59,728 bases of DNA, taken from IMG/VR virus record IMGVR_UViG_3300042914_003096, positions 1 through 59,728 of that record; one strand, given 5' to 3'. Both the position numbers and the translations under genes were made by a program. Shown piece by piece: positions 1 to 9,047 of this stretch (position 1 is the stretch's first letter; the number at the start of each line of letters is the position of its first letter). This DNA comes from a virus. The notes under the pieces were generated by a model. The model searched no databases. It was given only the letters and a program-made list of their open reading frames with translations, and was not told the origin of the DNA.

Positions 1-639
1 AGATTATTTAATAACGTCATCTGTTACCCTTGTGATGGATCAGGAGGAACTAAAAGAATATGTAACACCTGCCAAGGTCAGGGTGTTGTTATACAAACGT
101 TTGGAACTGGTATGTTTACACAAAGAGTACAAACGACTTGTCCACATTGTAATGGATCAGGTAGTTTAATACTTAATGTTTGTAAAAGTTGTAATGGACA
201 AGGTGTTACAAAAAAAGAAGATCACTTACAGGCGTCAATCCCACCAAATGTCGATAACGGTGATTTTTTAAGATTACAACAAAAAGGAGATTACCACCCA
301 AAAACAAAAATGTTTGGTGATCTTATTTTAAGGGTTAGTTTGGTATCTGATGGTAAATACCAAAAAATGGGAATGGACTTGATCTATAATAAAAAAATCG
401 ATCCATTAACTTTATTGATTGAAGATGAAATGTTAATTGAACATCCTGACGGTAAACTGTCAATTAAAGTACCTGAAATTTTAAACACAGAAAAACCATT
501 AAGGATTACAAATAAAGGTTATAAAACACCAGTAGGTAACGGTAATTTTTACATAAAAGTAATAGTCGAAAAAGAATCAAATATTGATCCTGAAATAAAA
601 CAAAAACTAAAGGATTTGTTAAAAAAGACCGTAGATTGA
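1..639 (+). CDS. dnaJ: DnaJ/Hsp40 co-chaperone, C-terminal part (5' end outside window)
   Basis: The frame is open from base 1, so the J-domain lies upstream of the window. Four DnaJ zinc-binding motifs of the form CxxCxGxG are visible in the first 65 codons: CYPCDGSG, CNTCQGQG, CPHCNGSG and CKSCNGQG. They are followed by a typical C-terminal substrate-binding region containing GDLILRV and a glycine-rich segment. DnaJ stimulates the ATPase of DnaK and presents unfolded clients. A phage copy probably assists virion protein folding or replication complexes together with the host DnaK. The internal ATG at 112 is not the true start because the first zinc motifs precede it in frame. Confidence 0.93.
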   Translation, partial: RLFNNVICYPCDGSGGTKRICNTCQGQGVVIQTFGTGMFTQRVQTTCPHCNGSGSLILNVCKSCNGQGVTKKEDHLQASIPPNVDNGDFLRLQQKGDYHPKTKMFGDLILRVSLVSDGKYQKMGMDLIYNKKIDPLTLLIEDEMLIEHPDGKLSIKVPEILNTEKPLRITNKGYKTPVGNGNFYIKVIVEKESNIDPEIKQKLKDLLKKTVD

Positions 640-777
640 TTTAACTAATTCAACGGTACCATAAATTGACGTTAATAAAATATAAATACCCAATATTAAA
701 AGTGATGTTTGTGTTTTATTTAAACCTTTTTTACAGGTAGTACATCCGTTAACTTGTGTTGCCTTTTTCTTTTCCAT
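619..777 (-). CDS. Small single-pass membrane protein with a CxxC pair
   Basis: A 52-residue reading frame on the minus strand overlaps the 3' end of dnaJ by 21 nt. It starts MEKKKATQVNGC, has a CTTC motif followed by a basic stretch, then a hydrophobic helix (roughly residues 24-40). The pattern is a short N-terminal Cys pair and one membrane anchor. No function is recognised. The start is the only ATG upstream of the Cys motif. It is short, so it could be fortuitous, but the coding sequence and membrane segment look coherent. Confidence 0.5.
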   Translation of the reverse strand: MEKKKATQVNGCTTCKKGLNKTQTSLLILGIYILLTSIYGTVELVKSIYGLF

Positions 778-859
778 AGTTATATTTTAATTATAAATAA
801 TTTGAAAATAAATATTAAAATATTTTTATTTTATTGACGCACTTTTATAAACTTATTAA

Positions 860-867
860 TATTTATA
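860..867 (+). promoter_or_regulatory. TATTTATA late-type promoter motif
   Basis: TATTTATA lies 4 nt upstream of the ATG at 872. The same octamer precedes many genes in this window at similar distance and resembles the T4 late promoter TATAAATA. Confidence 0.5.
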
Positions 868-871
868 ATAT

Positions 872-1036
872 ATGGGAAAAATAGGAAGACCTAAAAAAGA
901 TGAAAAAGATAAAAAAGTCAAATATGGTATTAGTATTGATAGGTATCTTTTTGATAAAATGAAAAACGAGGAACTTAGTATATCCAAGTTTGTTCAGAAT
1001 TTAGTTAAGGAGTATTATGATAAGAAAAAAATTTAA
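872..1036 (+). CDS. Small ribbon-helix-helix (Arc/CopG-like) protein
   Basis: This 54-residue frame begins MGKIGRPKKDEKDKK. It then shows a KYGISIDRYLFDKM strand-helix and a SISKFVQNLVKEYYDKK helix, the usual order of a ribbon-helix-helix DNA-binding domain. Its 3' end overlaps the start of the homing endonuclease at 1017 by 20 nt, so the two are probably translated together. It may regulate that gene or help target DNA. The RHH assignment is by pattern only. Confidence 0.6.
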   Translation: MGKIGRPKKDEKDKKVKYGISIDRYLFDKMKNEELSISKFVQNLVKEYYDKKKI

Positions 1037-1700
1037 CGAAGATTATTTTGAAAAAATAGATACTGAAGATAAGGCTTATTTTTTAGGGTTAATATATGCC
1101 GACGGATGTATTATAAATGATTTGAATAATCATAGATATAAATTATGTATTAAATTACATAATAAAGACAAACACATACTTGAGGAATTTATTAAATTTG
1201 TAAACGGAGAAATGAAACTATGGTTTCACGGACAAAGGGAAATGTGTGAAGTAAATTTATCGGGTAAAAAAATAATTAATGATTTAGAAAATAAAGGGGT
1301 TTACCCTAAAAAAACCTTTACAATAAAATATCCGGATATTGATGAAAAATTAGAAAGACATTTTTTAAGGGGTTATTTTGATGGTGACGGGTGTGTTAGA
1401 GTTAATACAGATAAAAGAGATGGAAATAAAAGAGGTGATTTGAGAATTGTTGGTGGATCTATGGATATGTTAAATAAAATAAATGAACGAATGAATAAAT
1501 TATTTAACACAAGTATTAATAAATTATATGGACCTAAAGATAAAGATTATGGGTTTATTGGATGGGCGGGAATGGCCGACATTGAAAAAATTTATAACGG
1601 GTTCTACAATGAAACTGATTTGTTTTTAACAAGAAAAAAAATTATATTTGATAGTGTAATTAATGAAATAAAAAATAAAACAAAATATAGAAAAAAATAA
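1017..1700 (+). CDS. LAGLIDADG-type homing endonuclease
   Basis: The 227-residue protein carries two LAGLIDADG-like motifs, FLGLIYADGCI near residue 23 and LRGYFDGDGCVRV near residue 118. The acidic residues in each motif are the metal-binding catalytic positions. The spacing fits a monomeric two-motif enzyme that cuts a long DNA target and promotes its own spread. It follows an RHH gene with overlap and precedes a DNA adenine methylase by 1 nt. No intron or intein is apparent, so it is probably free-standing. Confidence 0.85.
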   Translation: MIRKKFNEDYFEKIDTEDKAYFLGLIYADGCIINDLNNHRYKLCIKLHNKDKHILEEFIKFVNGEMKLWFHGQREMCEVNLSGKKIINDLENKGVYPKKTFTIKYPDIDEKLERHFLRGYFDGDGCVRVNTDKRDGNKRGDLRIVGGSMDMLNKINERMNKLFNTSINKLYGPKDKDYGFIGWAGMADIEKIYNGFYNETDLFLTRKKIIFDSVINEIKNKTKYRKK

Positions 1701-1701
1701 T

Positions 1702-2544
1702 ATGTGTTTAAGTTATATTGGGGGTAAAAGTAGGATTGGAAAGTGGATTGTACCTTTCTATGATAAAAATATGGAAACGTATGTTGAAACATTCGGTGGT
1801 ATGTATTGGTGTTTTTTTAATATGGATTTAAAAGAGTACCCTAACTTAAAAAGAGTTGTTTATAATGACTTTAATCCGTTGAATTATAATTTATTTCAAT
1901 GTGTTCAAAACCCATCCGAACTATTAAAGGCAATAAATTCAATTGATTGTCAACGATTTGGTGTGTCAGTTACTCCACAACACCTAAAAGAACAATTTAT
2001 AAGCTTTCAGGCTGAATTATTTAATCAAGATTTCAGTGTAAAGGCTTACGATTATGAAGTGGCGGCAAAATACGTTTATATTCTAACACAAGTATTTAGT
2101 GGGTCTAAACCCGAAACATCAAATTTCATCGATCTAAAAGGTAAATACAAGTCCAAATATCTTACATTTCGAGATAAGTTATCTAAACCAGATTGGATTG
2201 AACATTTTTTAAAAATCACTGATGTTGAAAATATGGATTTTGAAGATGTGATTAAAAAATATGATTCTGAATCAACATACATTTATTTAGATCCACCATA
2301 TTGGAAAACAGAAAACTATTATTCTAATCACGATTTTGATAGAGAAGATCACGAAAGATTGGCAAATGCATTAAAAAATATAAGTGGTAAATTTTCGTTA
2401 TCTTATTATGATTTTCCGTTACTTTCTGAATGGTTTCCTAAAGATCAGTATAGATGGGAAATGAAACAATTTGCAAAAGCGGCGGCAGCAAAGAAAGGTG
2501 AAAAACAAAATATGGGTGAAGAATTATTAATAATGAACTACTAA
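1702..2544 (+). CDS. DNA adenine N6-methyltransferase (Dam/D12 class)
   Basis: The N-terminal SYIGGKSRIGKWIVPF matches the SAM-binding motif of D12-class (Dam-like) methylases. FGGMYWCFFNM matches the following region, YNDFNPLNYNLF supplies the acidic SAM contact, and the catalytic DPPY motif appears as YLDPPYWKT near residue 199. The enzyme transfers a methyl group to adenine N6. In a phage it commonly protects DNA from host restriction. It starts 1 nt after the homing endonuclease stop, suggesting co-transcription or recent insertion of the endonuclease upstream. Length is typical for the family. Confidence 0.88.
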   Translation: MCLSYIGGKSRIGKWIVPFYDKNMETYVETFGGMYWCFFNMDLKEYPNLKRVVYNDFNPLNYNLFQCVQNPSELLKAINSIDCQRFGVSVTPQHLKEQFISFQAELFNQDFSVKAYDYEVAAKYVYILTQVFSGSKPETSNFIDLKGKYKSKYLTFRDKLSKPDWIEHFLKITDVENMDFEDVIKKYDSESTYIYLDPPYWKTENYYSNHDFDREDHERLANALKNISGKFSLSYYDFPLLSEWFPKDQYRWEMKQFAKAAAAKKGEKQNMGEELLIMNY

Positions 2545-2567
2545 TAAGTTTTTTTTTAATTTTGTAA

Positions 2568-2575
2568 TATTTATA
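2568..2575 (+). promoter_or_regulatory. TATTTATA late-type promoter motif
   Basis: TATTTATA is 17 nt upstream of the ATG at 2593. An ATTTTG box of the other promoter class sits immediately upstream. Confidence 0.45.
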
Positions 2576-2592
2576 TAATAAAATATACTGTA

Positions 2593-3954
2593 ATGGCAAT
2601 TAGATTTACTAGCATTTTAAGAGACCTAATAGTTGAAGCTTCAAGATTTCAAGTATTAGCGGACAAATATTTAAAACCTAAAAAAGGTGAAAGAAAAGGG
2701 TTAATGACCCTTGAAACATTGTTTGCGATCATCGCGGCAGACCCCACAACAAGGGTTCCTGATGGTATTGATGTTGATAATGTTACACCTGAAGATATGG
2801 AAAAAGTAAAAATTGGAAAATACACCCAATGGTTACTTAAAAACTTTGTATTACCAACAACTTTAGACGTTACACCTGATTCACCAAGGTATAAGGAAGC
2901 TTACAAACAATATCAAGAGTTGTTTATGGAAGACCTTTTTAAGGTTACAAACGACCTTATGAAATACGAAAGGTTTAAAAATAGATTACCACAAGAGGCT
3001 AGAGATATTAATAAACTAACACCTGAAACATTATACGATCAAGTTAAAGATTTTAGTTTAGAAAAAACAAAAGCGTCTAAAGAAGAAAAACAAGAAGCTT
3101 CTAGAACATACGCACACCCTGGTGGTGAAGTTGTCTTTAGAGGTTCTGATTGGACTGTTGTTAAAATTTCAGATACTGGTCAATTAGGTAAAGACGCTGC
3201 TTGTTTCTACGGTGGTTACTATTTAGAACCACAAAAAGGTGAAACTAGATGGTGTACATCGGCACCTGGGCTTCAGTGGTTTGATAGATACATTTCAAAA
3301 GGACCATTATATGTTGTAATACCGAATTCACCAAGATCTTTTAACAGTGGATTAGATACTGGTGAAAAATCAGGACTTCCGGCTCTTAGATATCAATTCC
3401 ATTTCCCTGACCAACAGTTTATGGATCCTTCCGATAGACAAATTGATCTTGTTGACTTTTTATCAAAACAAGAACCAGGACTTAAAGAATATTTTAAACC
3501 TGAATTTATGAAAGGTTTAGGTGGAGGTCAAACAGGAACAAAAATATCGGTTAACTATCCAAATGATAGTGCATCTAAATACATCGCACTTTATGGATTT
3601 GAAGAATTCTTTAATGGTTTACCTGAAAATATCCAAAGGCTTGAATTTGTTAAAAAAGGTGACTCCGATTTCACACTTGATATTCCTGAATCAATTGGTA
3701 ACTTCACAAATCTAACAGCATTACATCTTGTTGGATGTGTTGGTAAATTACCTGAAAGTATTTGTAAATTACAAAAGTTACAGTTTTTGTCGATTCCTGA
3801 AAATAGAAATATGCAAAAACTTCCTGACTGTATTGCTGATCTACCAAGGCTTTCTGTTATCAACTTAAAAGGAAGTAATCTAAATGGTACAATTCCTGAA
3901 TCTATTTACAAAAGAGCAGAAACTGATGACGGATTCCATATTTTTGATAAGTAA
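2593..3954 (+). CDS. Short-propeptide protein with C-terminal leucine-rich repeats
   Basis: The 453-residue protein starts MAIRFTSILRDLIVE followed by AS. This is a short amphipathic segment ending in I-V-E, like the T4 prohead-protease sites shared by many proteins here. A helical N-terminal half leads into a conserved-looking module with GETRWCTSAPG and FDRYISKGPLYVVI. The last 120 residues form leucine-rich repeats such as LTALHLVGCVGKLPESI. I infer a virion-packaged protein, with LRRs probably for protein binding. The enzymatic role, if any, is unknown. It is preceded by a TATTTATA motif. Confidence 0.75.
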   Translation: MAIRFTSILRDLIVEASRFQVLADKYLKPKKGERKGLMTLETLFAIIAADPTTRVPDGIDVDNVTPEDMEKVKIGKYTQWLLKNFVLPTTLDVTPDSPRYKEAYKQYQELFMEDLFKVTNDLMKYERFKNRLPQEARDINKLTPETLYDQVKDFSLEKTKASKEEKQEASRTYAHPGGEVVFRGSDWTVVKISDTGQLGKDAACFYGGYYLEPQKGETRWCTSAPGLQWFDRYISKGPLYVVIPNSPRSFNSGLDTGEKSGLPALRYQFHFPDQQFMDPSDRQIDLVDFLSKQEPGLKEYFKPEFMKGLGGGQTGTKISVNYPNDSASKYIALYGFEEFFNGLPENIQRLEFVKKGDSDFTLDIPESIGNFTNLTALHLVGCVGKLPESICKLQKLQFLSIPENRNMQKLPDCIADLPRLSVINLKGSNLNGTIPESIYKRAETDDGFHIFDK

Positions 3955-3979
3955 TTTTTTTTAATTCAAAAATTATTAT

Positions 3980-3987
3980 TATTTTTG
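3980..3987 (+). promoter_or_regulatory. Bacteroidota-type promoter -7 box (TATTTTTG)
   Basis: TATTTTTG fits TAnnTTTG and lies 21 nt upstream of the ATG at 4009, with TTG at a plausible distance near the end of the previous gene. Confidence 0.4.
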
Positions 3988-4008
3988 TAAAAACTAAAAT
4001 GTATTATT

Positions 4009-4290
4009 ATGAAGAACTTGGATATTGATATTTATATGACAAATTTTACAGGATTCTTCAGAAAAAATCCAGATCAGTTAAAACAATTAATTGGTAATTC
4101 CGATCCTGAAGTATTTTATGATGGTGTTAGAAAAATTGTTGAAGAAAATTCAAAATTTGAAGACAGACAACTTGAACCAACAAGACAACAATTATTGGAT
4201 CTTATCGTAAAACTAACAATCGGGGAATCAAAACAAAACACCGAAATACCACATATGGTACACCATATGGGTTTAATTTGTCTTAATTAG
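4009..4290 (+). CDS. Hypothetical 93-residue protein
   Basis: Not recognised. It is soluble, mostly helical, with an acidic middle and a C-terminal HMVHHMGLICLN tail containing three histidines. It lies between the LRR protein and the PcfJ-like gene, 21 nt before the latter, and probably shares its transcript. Confidence 0.7.
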   Translation: MKNLDIDIYMTNFTGFFRKNPDQLKQLIGNSDPEVFYDGVRKIVEENSKFEDRQLEPTRQQLLDLIVKLTIGESKQNTEIPHMVHHMGLICLN

Positions 4291-4311
4291 TAACTATTTT
4301 ATACCTTTTTT

Positions 4312-6045
4312 ATGGAGGAAAAAAATGTCATTTTTAAATTGCAAAAGAATTACTATGCCGTAGTAAAAAATAAAAACTATAATGAATTCTTTCCAAAAGG
4401 ACATCAGAAAATTGATAAAGAAATTGTAAATCCAAAATCTTTACCGAAAAAGTCATATAGTCGAAAATACGGTCAGTTTGAGTCCGACAATCACTTTTCA
4501 ACCGAAGAAGAATTTATTAAATATTATGGTGATTTATTTTGTCAAGTATCGCACGCAAGACAAACCTTTGTTATTGAGGAAAAAGAAAATAATATTTCAA
4601 TAAAGTATTATACATATCACAGATTTAGAAATGCTGGTGCAAGATACTTTGTTGTTAGAAAAACCGTCAAGTATTTAACATTCAATTTTAAAACAAAAAG
4701 ATTTTATTATGGTGAAATTGATAAAAAAAATAAAAAAGTTTTAAGAAATAAAAGTAATTTTTATTTAACGGACGCTTCAGGACTTAGTTTTGTTTACAAT
4801 TTAAAAACATTAATAAAAGAACAAAATCAAAATGATTATGATTATAGTTGGATATCCGATAATGACGATACTTTTTATGTAAAGTCAAATGAAATTATAA
4901 ATCAATTTTTTGATAAAATTTGTAAAAAAACAAATATTACACTAGATAAAACATTAAGTTTTGAAAAAAAGGTGTTTTTGATAACACTAAAAATGAGAAA
5001 CATCAAATATCCTGATTCATTTTTTAATTTTATTGGATTAAGATTTAAAACTAAGGATCTAAAAAAATATAAGATGAATCTTGTAAACTACGTTATGGAT
5101 AATTTTGGTATAAAAGGTGATAATGTTAGGAAAATACTTAATATTTGTGCGAATATTAATTTCAGTGATTTAATTTTAATTTATAAAATATTGGGAGTTG
5201 ATCACTTTAATAAAATCAATAACGTTTCAATATTTTCTACATCTAACTATAATAATGGGTATTTTTGGAATTACTATTATGATGAAATACCTAAAATGGT
5301 AGAAGAAAAAAGAACTGTTTTGACTAATGCTGAAAAAATGAATATTGTTCATATTTTAAATTCATTTAAATATAATGAGCAACTAACTAGTATTTTTGAT
5401 CATTTGGACTTTAAACGTAAACTAATGAATTATGGTGAAACCGTAAAAATAAAGGCAAAAACATACGATCAGTTTGTTAATGAACACGACGAATGGTCTA
5501 CAATTGTTAAATCTTATCAGAATGGTATTGTTGAAAGATATTACGGTGAAAATGCTAAAAATGTTGAAAAAGTAATTGAACATAATGGTGTATTATATCA
5601 TCCTGTTCTTTTTACAACAACAACTGATTATGATAACGAATCAACCGTTCAACAAAACTGTGTTAGAACTTATTCAGAAAAAGCTCACTGTCTTATCATA
5701 TCTTTAAGAAAAAATAGTGTTGAATCAAAAGAAAGGTTAACTATAGAATATGCGATAAGTAAAGGTGGACTTAATAGAGTTCAAACAAAGGCAAGATTCA
5801 ATCAGATGCCTGTTGAAGAATGGAATGATGTGATACGAAAGTTAGATGATAATGTAAAAGAATGTTGGGATAAAGTTGAAATTAATTTACCTGAAATTAA
5901 AAAAACATTTCGTAATGGTAAAATAATCACAGCAAGAGCAACATACCCTAATGACAATAAAACATTTTTTTTAGTACCGGTATGGGATAACCCTGCAGTT
6001 GAACAATTTAGAACTTTTAACTATTTATTTGATGACCTACCTTAG
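4312..6045 (+). CDS. PcfJ-domain-like protein
   Basis: The 577-residue protein contains in its C-terminal third QQNCVRTYSEKAHCLIISLR, then an ERLTIEYAI strand and VQTKARFNQMP. This is the order typical of PcfJ-like proteins found in plasmids and phages: a QxCV..Y core, an S-x-R strand, then a Q...N.P segment. The N-terminal two thirds are rich in Lys, Asn and aromatic residues and show no domain I know. PcfJ is associated with conjugative elements but its biochemical activity is not established. The next gene overlaps its 3' end by 14 nt. Confidence 0.65.
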   Translation: MEEKNVIFKLQKNYYAVVKNKNYNEFFPKGHQKIDKEIVNPKSLPKKSYSRKYGQFESDNHFSTEEEFIKYYGDLFCQVSHARQTFVIEEKENNISIKYYTYHRFRNAGARYFVVRKTVKYLTFNFKTKRFYYGEIDKKNKKVLRNKSNFYLTDASGLSFVYNLKTLIKEQNQNDYDYSWISDNDDTFYVKSNEIINQFFDKICKKTNITLDKTLSFEKKVFLITLKMRNIKYPDSFFNFIGLRFKTKDLKKYKMNLVNYVMDNFGIKGDNVRKILNICANINFSDLILIYKILGVDHFNKINNVSIFSTSNYNNGYFWNYYYDEIPKMVEEKRTVLTNAEKMNIVHILNSFKYNEQLTSIFDHLDFKRKLMNYGETVKIKAKTYDQFVNEHDEWSTIVKSYQNGIVERYYGENAKNVEKVIEHNGVLYHPVLFTTTTDYDNESTVQQNCVRTYSEKAHCLIISLRKNSVESKERLTIEYAISKGGLNRVQTKARFNQMPVEEWNDVIRKLDDNVKECWDKVEINLPEIKKTFRNGKIITARATYPNDNKTFFLVPVWDNPAVEQFRTFNYLFDDLP

Positions 6046-6403
6046 AACTTTGGAAGAAAAAAAAACATATACGATACCAAAAAACATCATTGATTTTTTT
6101 GAAAAAAAATACAATGAGTATCCTTGTATTACCCAAACACCAAATGTAGTTTATGGGGCCATCGAACAATTAAATAAAAAAAATAAAATACTTTGGTATA
6201 ACAATTTATTTAATGGTTCTGAAACAATCATTAAAGAAGCTATAATTGATTTTAGTACAAATTTTAAAACAATGGTTTTTGTGTCAAATGTTGAAAATGA
6301 AAGAGTTTATCGACTTTTTATATTATCCACTACAGAAAATAAATTTAATGTTGATATTTTAATTAAAGGATTAAATAAATTTTACACAATAGATTTAGTA
6401 TGA
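6032..6403 (+). CDS. Hypothetical protein downstream of the PcfJ-like gene
   Basis: The 123-residue frame starts MTYLRTLEEKKTY and overlaps the PcfJ-like gene by 14 nt and the glutaredoxin gene by 4 nt, so the three appear translationally coupled. An earlier ATG at 5999 would add 11 residues. The nearer start is preferred for the smaller overlap. The sequence is mixed alpha/beta without a recognised motif. Confidence 0.7.
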   Translation: MTYLRTLEEKKTYTIPKNIIDFFEKKYNEYPCITQTPNVVYGAIEQLNKKNKILWYNNLFNGSETIIKEAIIDFSTNFKTMVFVSNVENERVYRLFILSTTENKFNVDILIKGLNKFYTIDLV

Positions 6404-6687
6404 AGGTCGTGGTTTTGTATTCAATGAAGGGTTGCCCTTTTTGTGAAATGATCAAAGAAGAATTTGATAAAGAAAATATTTTATTTTTAGAAAGAGATAT
6501 TGAAGAATATGAAGAAGAATATGATGAATTTGTAAATGCAACAGATAATGAGTATGTTCCATCTATGATTCTTTTAGATCTTGACAAAAATGATGAAGCG
6601 ACCAATGTTAAATTGATCGCTCCCGAAAGAGATTTTGAAGATATATACGAAGGAGTTAAGATTGTTAAAAAATATCTATCAGAGTAA
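6400..6687 (+). CDS. Glutaredoxin-like thiol oxidoreductase
   Basis: The 95-residue protein begins with beta strand VVVLYSMKGCPFCEMI. This holds the glutaredoxin active site CPFC after a first strand, followed by a helix, then YVPSMILLDLD with the conserved Val-Pro (cis-Pro) turn. Length and order match the glutaredoxin/thioredoxin fold. Phage glutaredoxins usually reduce ribonucleotide reductase. No reductase gene is in this window, but a split thymidylate synthase is, which fits dNTP synthesis. It overlaps the upstream gene by ATGA. Confidence 0.85.
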   Translation: MKVVVLYSMKGCPFCEMIKEEFDKENILFLERDIEEYEEEYDEFVNATDNEYVPSMILLDLDKNDEATNVKLIAPERDFEDIYEGVKIVKKYLSE

Positions 6688-7554
6688 AACTATTTCACTT
6701 ACAAGATCCATTTTATACCAAGGCATTTCACAATCATCTTTATAGATTTCTTCATATACTTTACAGTTTGATAAATCTAAAGAATCTTTTAATTTTTTAA
6801 GTTCAAAAGGAAAAATATCTAAAACCAATGATTCTAACCAAGATTGTTTAACTTTAAATTTACCACCATCAATAACGAATTTTACATTTTCATTATCTAT
6901 TTCATCAAAGTCACCGACATTATAAATTGAACATTTAATTTTGTCATAAAGATCAATTCTTTTTAAATGATTTGTAATGTATTTCATTAAAGCTAAATAA
7001 TATTTTTCATTAGTGTTTGATAAACCATAAAATCTGTCAGAAAAATATGTTTCGTTTGAAAAATTGGTTTTAGTGATTGTATATTCAGGAAACTTTTCTT
7101 TTAACTTGGACGAAACGTCTGAAATTTTATCTTCACTACAATCATAAAAAACTAATTTGTGTTCCTTTTTTACTTTTAAATTAAATGGTTGGTTATTTTT
7201 TGCCGAATCATTGACAAAATCCTGAAGATCATCTTTATACGTATTTACCTCATCTTCATATTCAATTGTCATATAATTTGTTGTAAATTCTTTATTATAT
7301 TCGATCATATCAAATACTCTTATAGTGTTTGATAATTCTTCATTATATTGAACACAGAATTCACGTAAGATGTCACTTAGATTTAATACTACATTAGACG
7401 ATGTTCTACCCTTTACAACAAAAAAATTCCTGACATTAATTACCGAAATTTCGGTATTAGCATCAGGAAATGAATCATTTATTTTTTCAACAATTAAACC
7501 AGCGAAAATATTACAGATATTCTTACCGTCCAAAAAGTTATACACTTCAATCAT
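6679..7554 (-). CDS. Hypothetical 291-residue minus-strand protein
   Basis: It is convergent with the glutaredoxin gene, overlapping it by 9 nt. The N-terminal third (NTEISVINVRNFFVVKGR, then a strand and helix) weakly recalls the first domain of S-adenosylmethionine synthetase, but the catalytic motifs of that enzyme are not evident and I do not assign it. A central acidic/aromatic region and a C-terminal MPWYKMDLVSEIVLL tail complete it. It is one of few minus-strand genes in this part. Confidence 0.7.
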   Translation of the reverse strand: MIEVYNFLDGKNICNIFAGLIVEKINDSFPDANTEISVINVRNFFVVKGRTSSNVVLNLSDILREFCVQYNEELSNTIRVFDMIEYNKEFTTNYMTIEYEDEVNTYKDDLQDFVNDSAKNNQPFNLKVKKEHKLVFYDCSEDKISDVSSKLKEKFPEYTITKTNFSNETYFSDRFYGLSNTNEKYYLALMKYITNHLKRIDLYDKIKCSIYNVGDFDEIDNENVKFVIDGGKFKVKQSWLESLVLDIFPFELKKLKDSLDLSNCKVYEEIYKDDCEMPWYKMDLVSEIVLL

Positions 7555-7619
7555 AATTTTTTAATTAACATTTTATTTTAAATAATGTTATATAAAAAAA
7601 ATTAATGATTAAATACTAA

Positions 7620-7754
7620 TTACTTCTTGTTGTAATATTTTTCAACAATCTTTTGAACTGCTTGTTTTACAGTTTCGTTATTTTGTTGTTGTTGTGTTTG
7701 AACGGGTTGTTGAGCTTGATTTCCGTTGTTTTTATTTTTACATCCGCAAGACAT
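7620..7754 (-). CDS. Small Cys/Gln-rich protein (MSCGCKNK start)
   Basis: A 44-residue frame begins MSCGCKNKNNGNQAQQ, continues with a Gln/Asn-rich linker and ends in a basic amphipathic helix, VKQAVQKIVEKYYNKK. The CxC pair next to the initiator Met could bind metal or be a thiol anchor. It follows the 291-residue minus gene in the same orientation. The function is unknown. The composition is too structured to dismiss, but the frame is short. Confidence 0.6.
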   Translation of the reverse strand: MSCGCKNKNNGNQAQQPVQTQQQQNNETVKQAVQKIVEKYYNKK

Positions 7755-7827
7755 AATACAAATTTTTAAAAGTTTATATAACAATAAATATTTAATAAAA
7801 TAAAATTGTCAAATGTAAACCAGAAAG

Positions 7828-7835
7828 TATTTATA
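7828..7835 (+). promoter_or_regulatory. TATTTATA late-type promoter motif
   Basis: TATTTATA ends 4 nt before the ATG at 7840, so a transcript starting 5-7 nt downstream of the box would be leaderless or nearly so. Confidence 0.55.
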
Positions 7836-7839
7836 AAAT

Positions 7840-9012
7840 ATGTCAATAAATACCATTATTAAAAGAATTATAAAAGAAGAAACCGAAGAATGGGTTGAAT
7901 TAGATCCAGAGGAATATCTTGATTTATTAAAATATGTTAATGGTGATGGGTCCTTAATAAAAAGATTACCTGATTATAAAAACAAAAAAATAAAAATAGT
8001 TGGGGATCTTACTATCGACGATACAGAAGTGTCAAACATAGACTCAATTGATTATGTTCAAGGAGATTTAGATATATCTTATACTAATATTGAATTTTTT
8101 GATAAATCTAAAGTGAGAGGTAGTTTCAGAAATTGGGGATCTGAAATGGAAAAAATAGAAAAAAGAAAAGCATTACAAATAAAATACGATAAACTTGAAA
8201 AATTAAGAAACTCTGACGCTTGGAACACTAGTAATGGTGATATGATATCATATGAAACCGAAGCACTTTTTCAACATTTAAAAAATTCTGGTGTTGTAGA
8301 CGAGGGTGAAGATAAATATTTTATTTATCCTGACTATGAAAGTGGATTTGCCCAACATTTTATTTGGTTTGGTAGTGATTTATTTGAGTCAGAATGGGTA
8401 GTAATAAGAGAAGATAAGATCTATGAGGCGGCATATAATAGTTTAAAAGATACTATAGATGAAGTTGGATACGAGTCCTTTAGTGCTTGGGTGTGGGAGG
8501 ATTATTTAGATAGGAATGAGATAAAAAGGTGGTTATATGATTCATATTCTGAAATGGTTTGGGACGACCCTGAAAGTTGGGGAATTGAAAAACAATTATC
8601 TAATGAACAACAAAAAATGATAGAGACTTTTGAATCAAAAATAGAAAAGTTAAATTATCGACTTAAAAATGAAGAACTTACCGATGATGAAGAAAGTGAA
8701 ATAGAAGATCAAATAAGTTCAATAGAAGATATCATTAAAGACATAAAAGAAGACCCTAAAGGTGAATATGATGACGACGAAATAGATGAAGCAATTGAAA
8801 GATTAACCGATGAGGAGGCTGACGATTTTCCAGCATATTTAGAAAATCATGGGTTTCATAGTTCTTATATTTTGAATTTTGTTGATATTGATGGTGTTAT
8901 AGATTATGTTATTAGATCTGATGGTTATGGAAGTATTTTAAATCGTTATGATGGTTCGGAAGATCAAGAAAATGTTGAAGGAACTTGGTTTTATGTTATG
9001 AGAGAAAATTAA
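7840..9012 (+). CDS. Short-propeptide acidic protein with LRR-like N-terminal region
   Basis: The N-terminus MSINTIIKRIIKE then ETEE fits the short class of putative prohead-protease propeptides: basic amphipathic helix, cleavage after I-K-E. Residues about 45-90 contain stacked short strands (GDLTIDDTEVSNIDSI, GDLDISYTNIEFF) like irregular leucine-rich repeats. The rest is very acidic and helical, with a predicted coiled coil around residues 255-310. A TATTTATA box lies 4 nt upstream. I infer a packaged virion protein. The acidic body could mimic nucleic acid, but no activity is assigned. Confidence 0.75.
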   Translation: MSINTIIKRIIKEETEEWVELDPEEYLDLLKYVNGDGSLIKRLPDYKNKKIKIVGDLTIDDTEVSNIDSIDYVQGDLDISYTNIEFFDKSKVRGSFRNWGSEMEKIEKRKALQIKYDKLEKLRNSDAWNTSNGDMISYETEALFQHLKNSGVVDEGEDKYFIYPDYESGFAQHFIWFGSDLFESEWVVIREDKIYEAAYNSLKDTIDEVGYESFSAWVWEDYLDRNEIKRWLYDSYSEMVWDDPESWGIEKQLSNEQQKMIETFESKIEKLNYRLKNEELTDDEESEIEDQISSIEDIIKDIKEDPKGEYDDDEIDEAIERLTDEEADDFPAYLENHGFHSSYILNFVDIDGVIDYVIRSDGYGSILNRYDGSEDQENVEGTWFYVMREN

Positions 9013-9047
9013 TTTACTCTAACAGTAATTTTACCTATATTTTATTA

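Noticed and set aside
6679-7554. S-adenosylmethionine synthetase
   Set aside because: Only a vague similarity in the first 60 residues; the ATP/Met binding motifs are not present.
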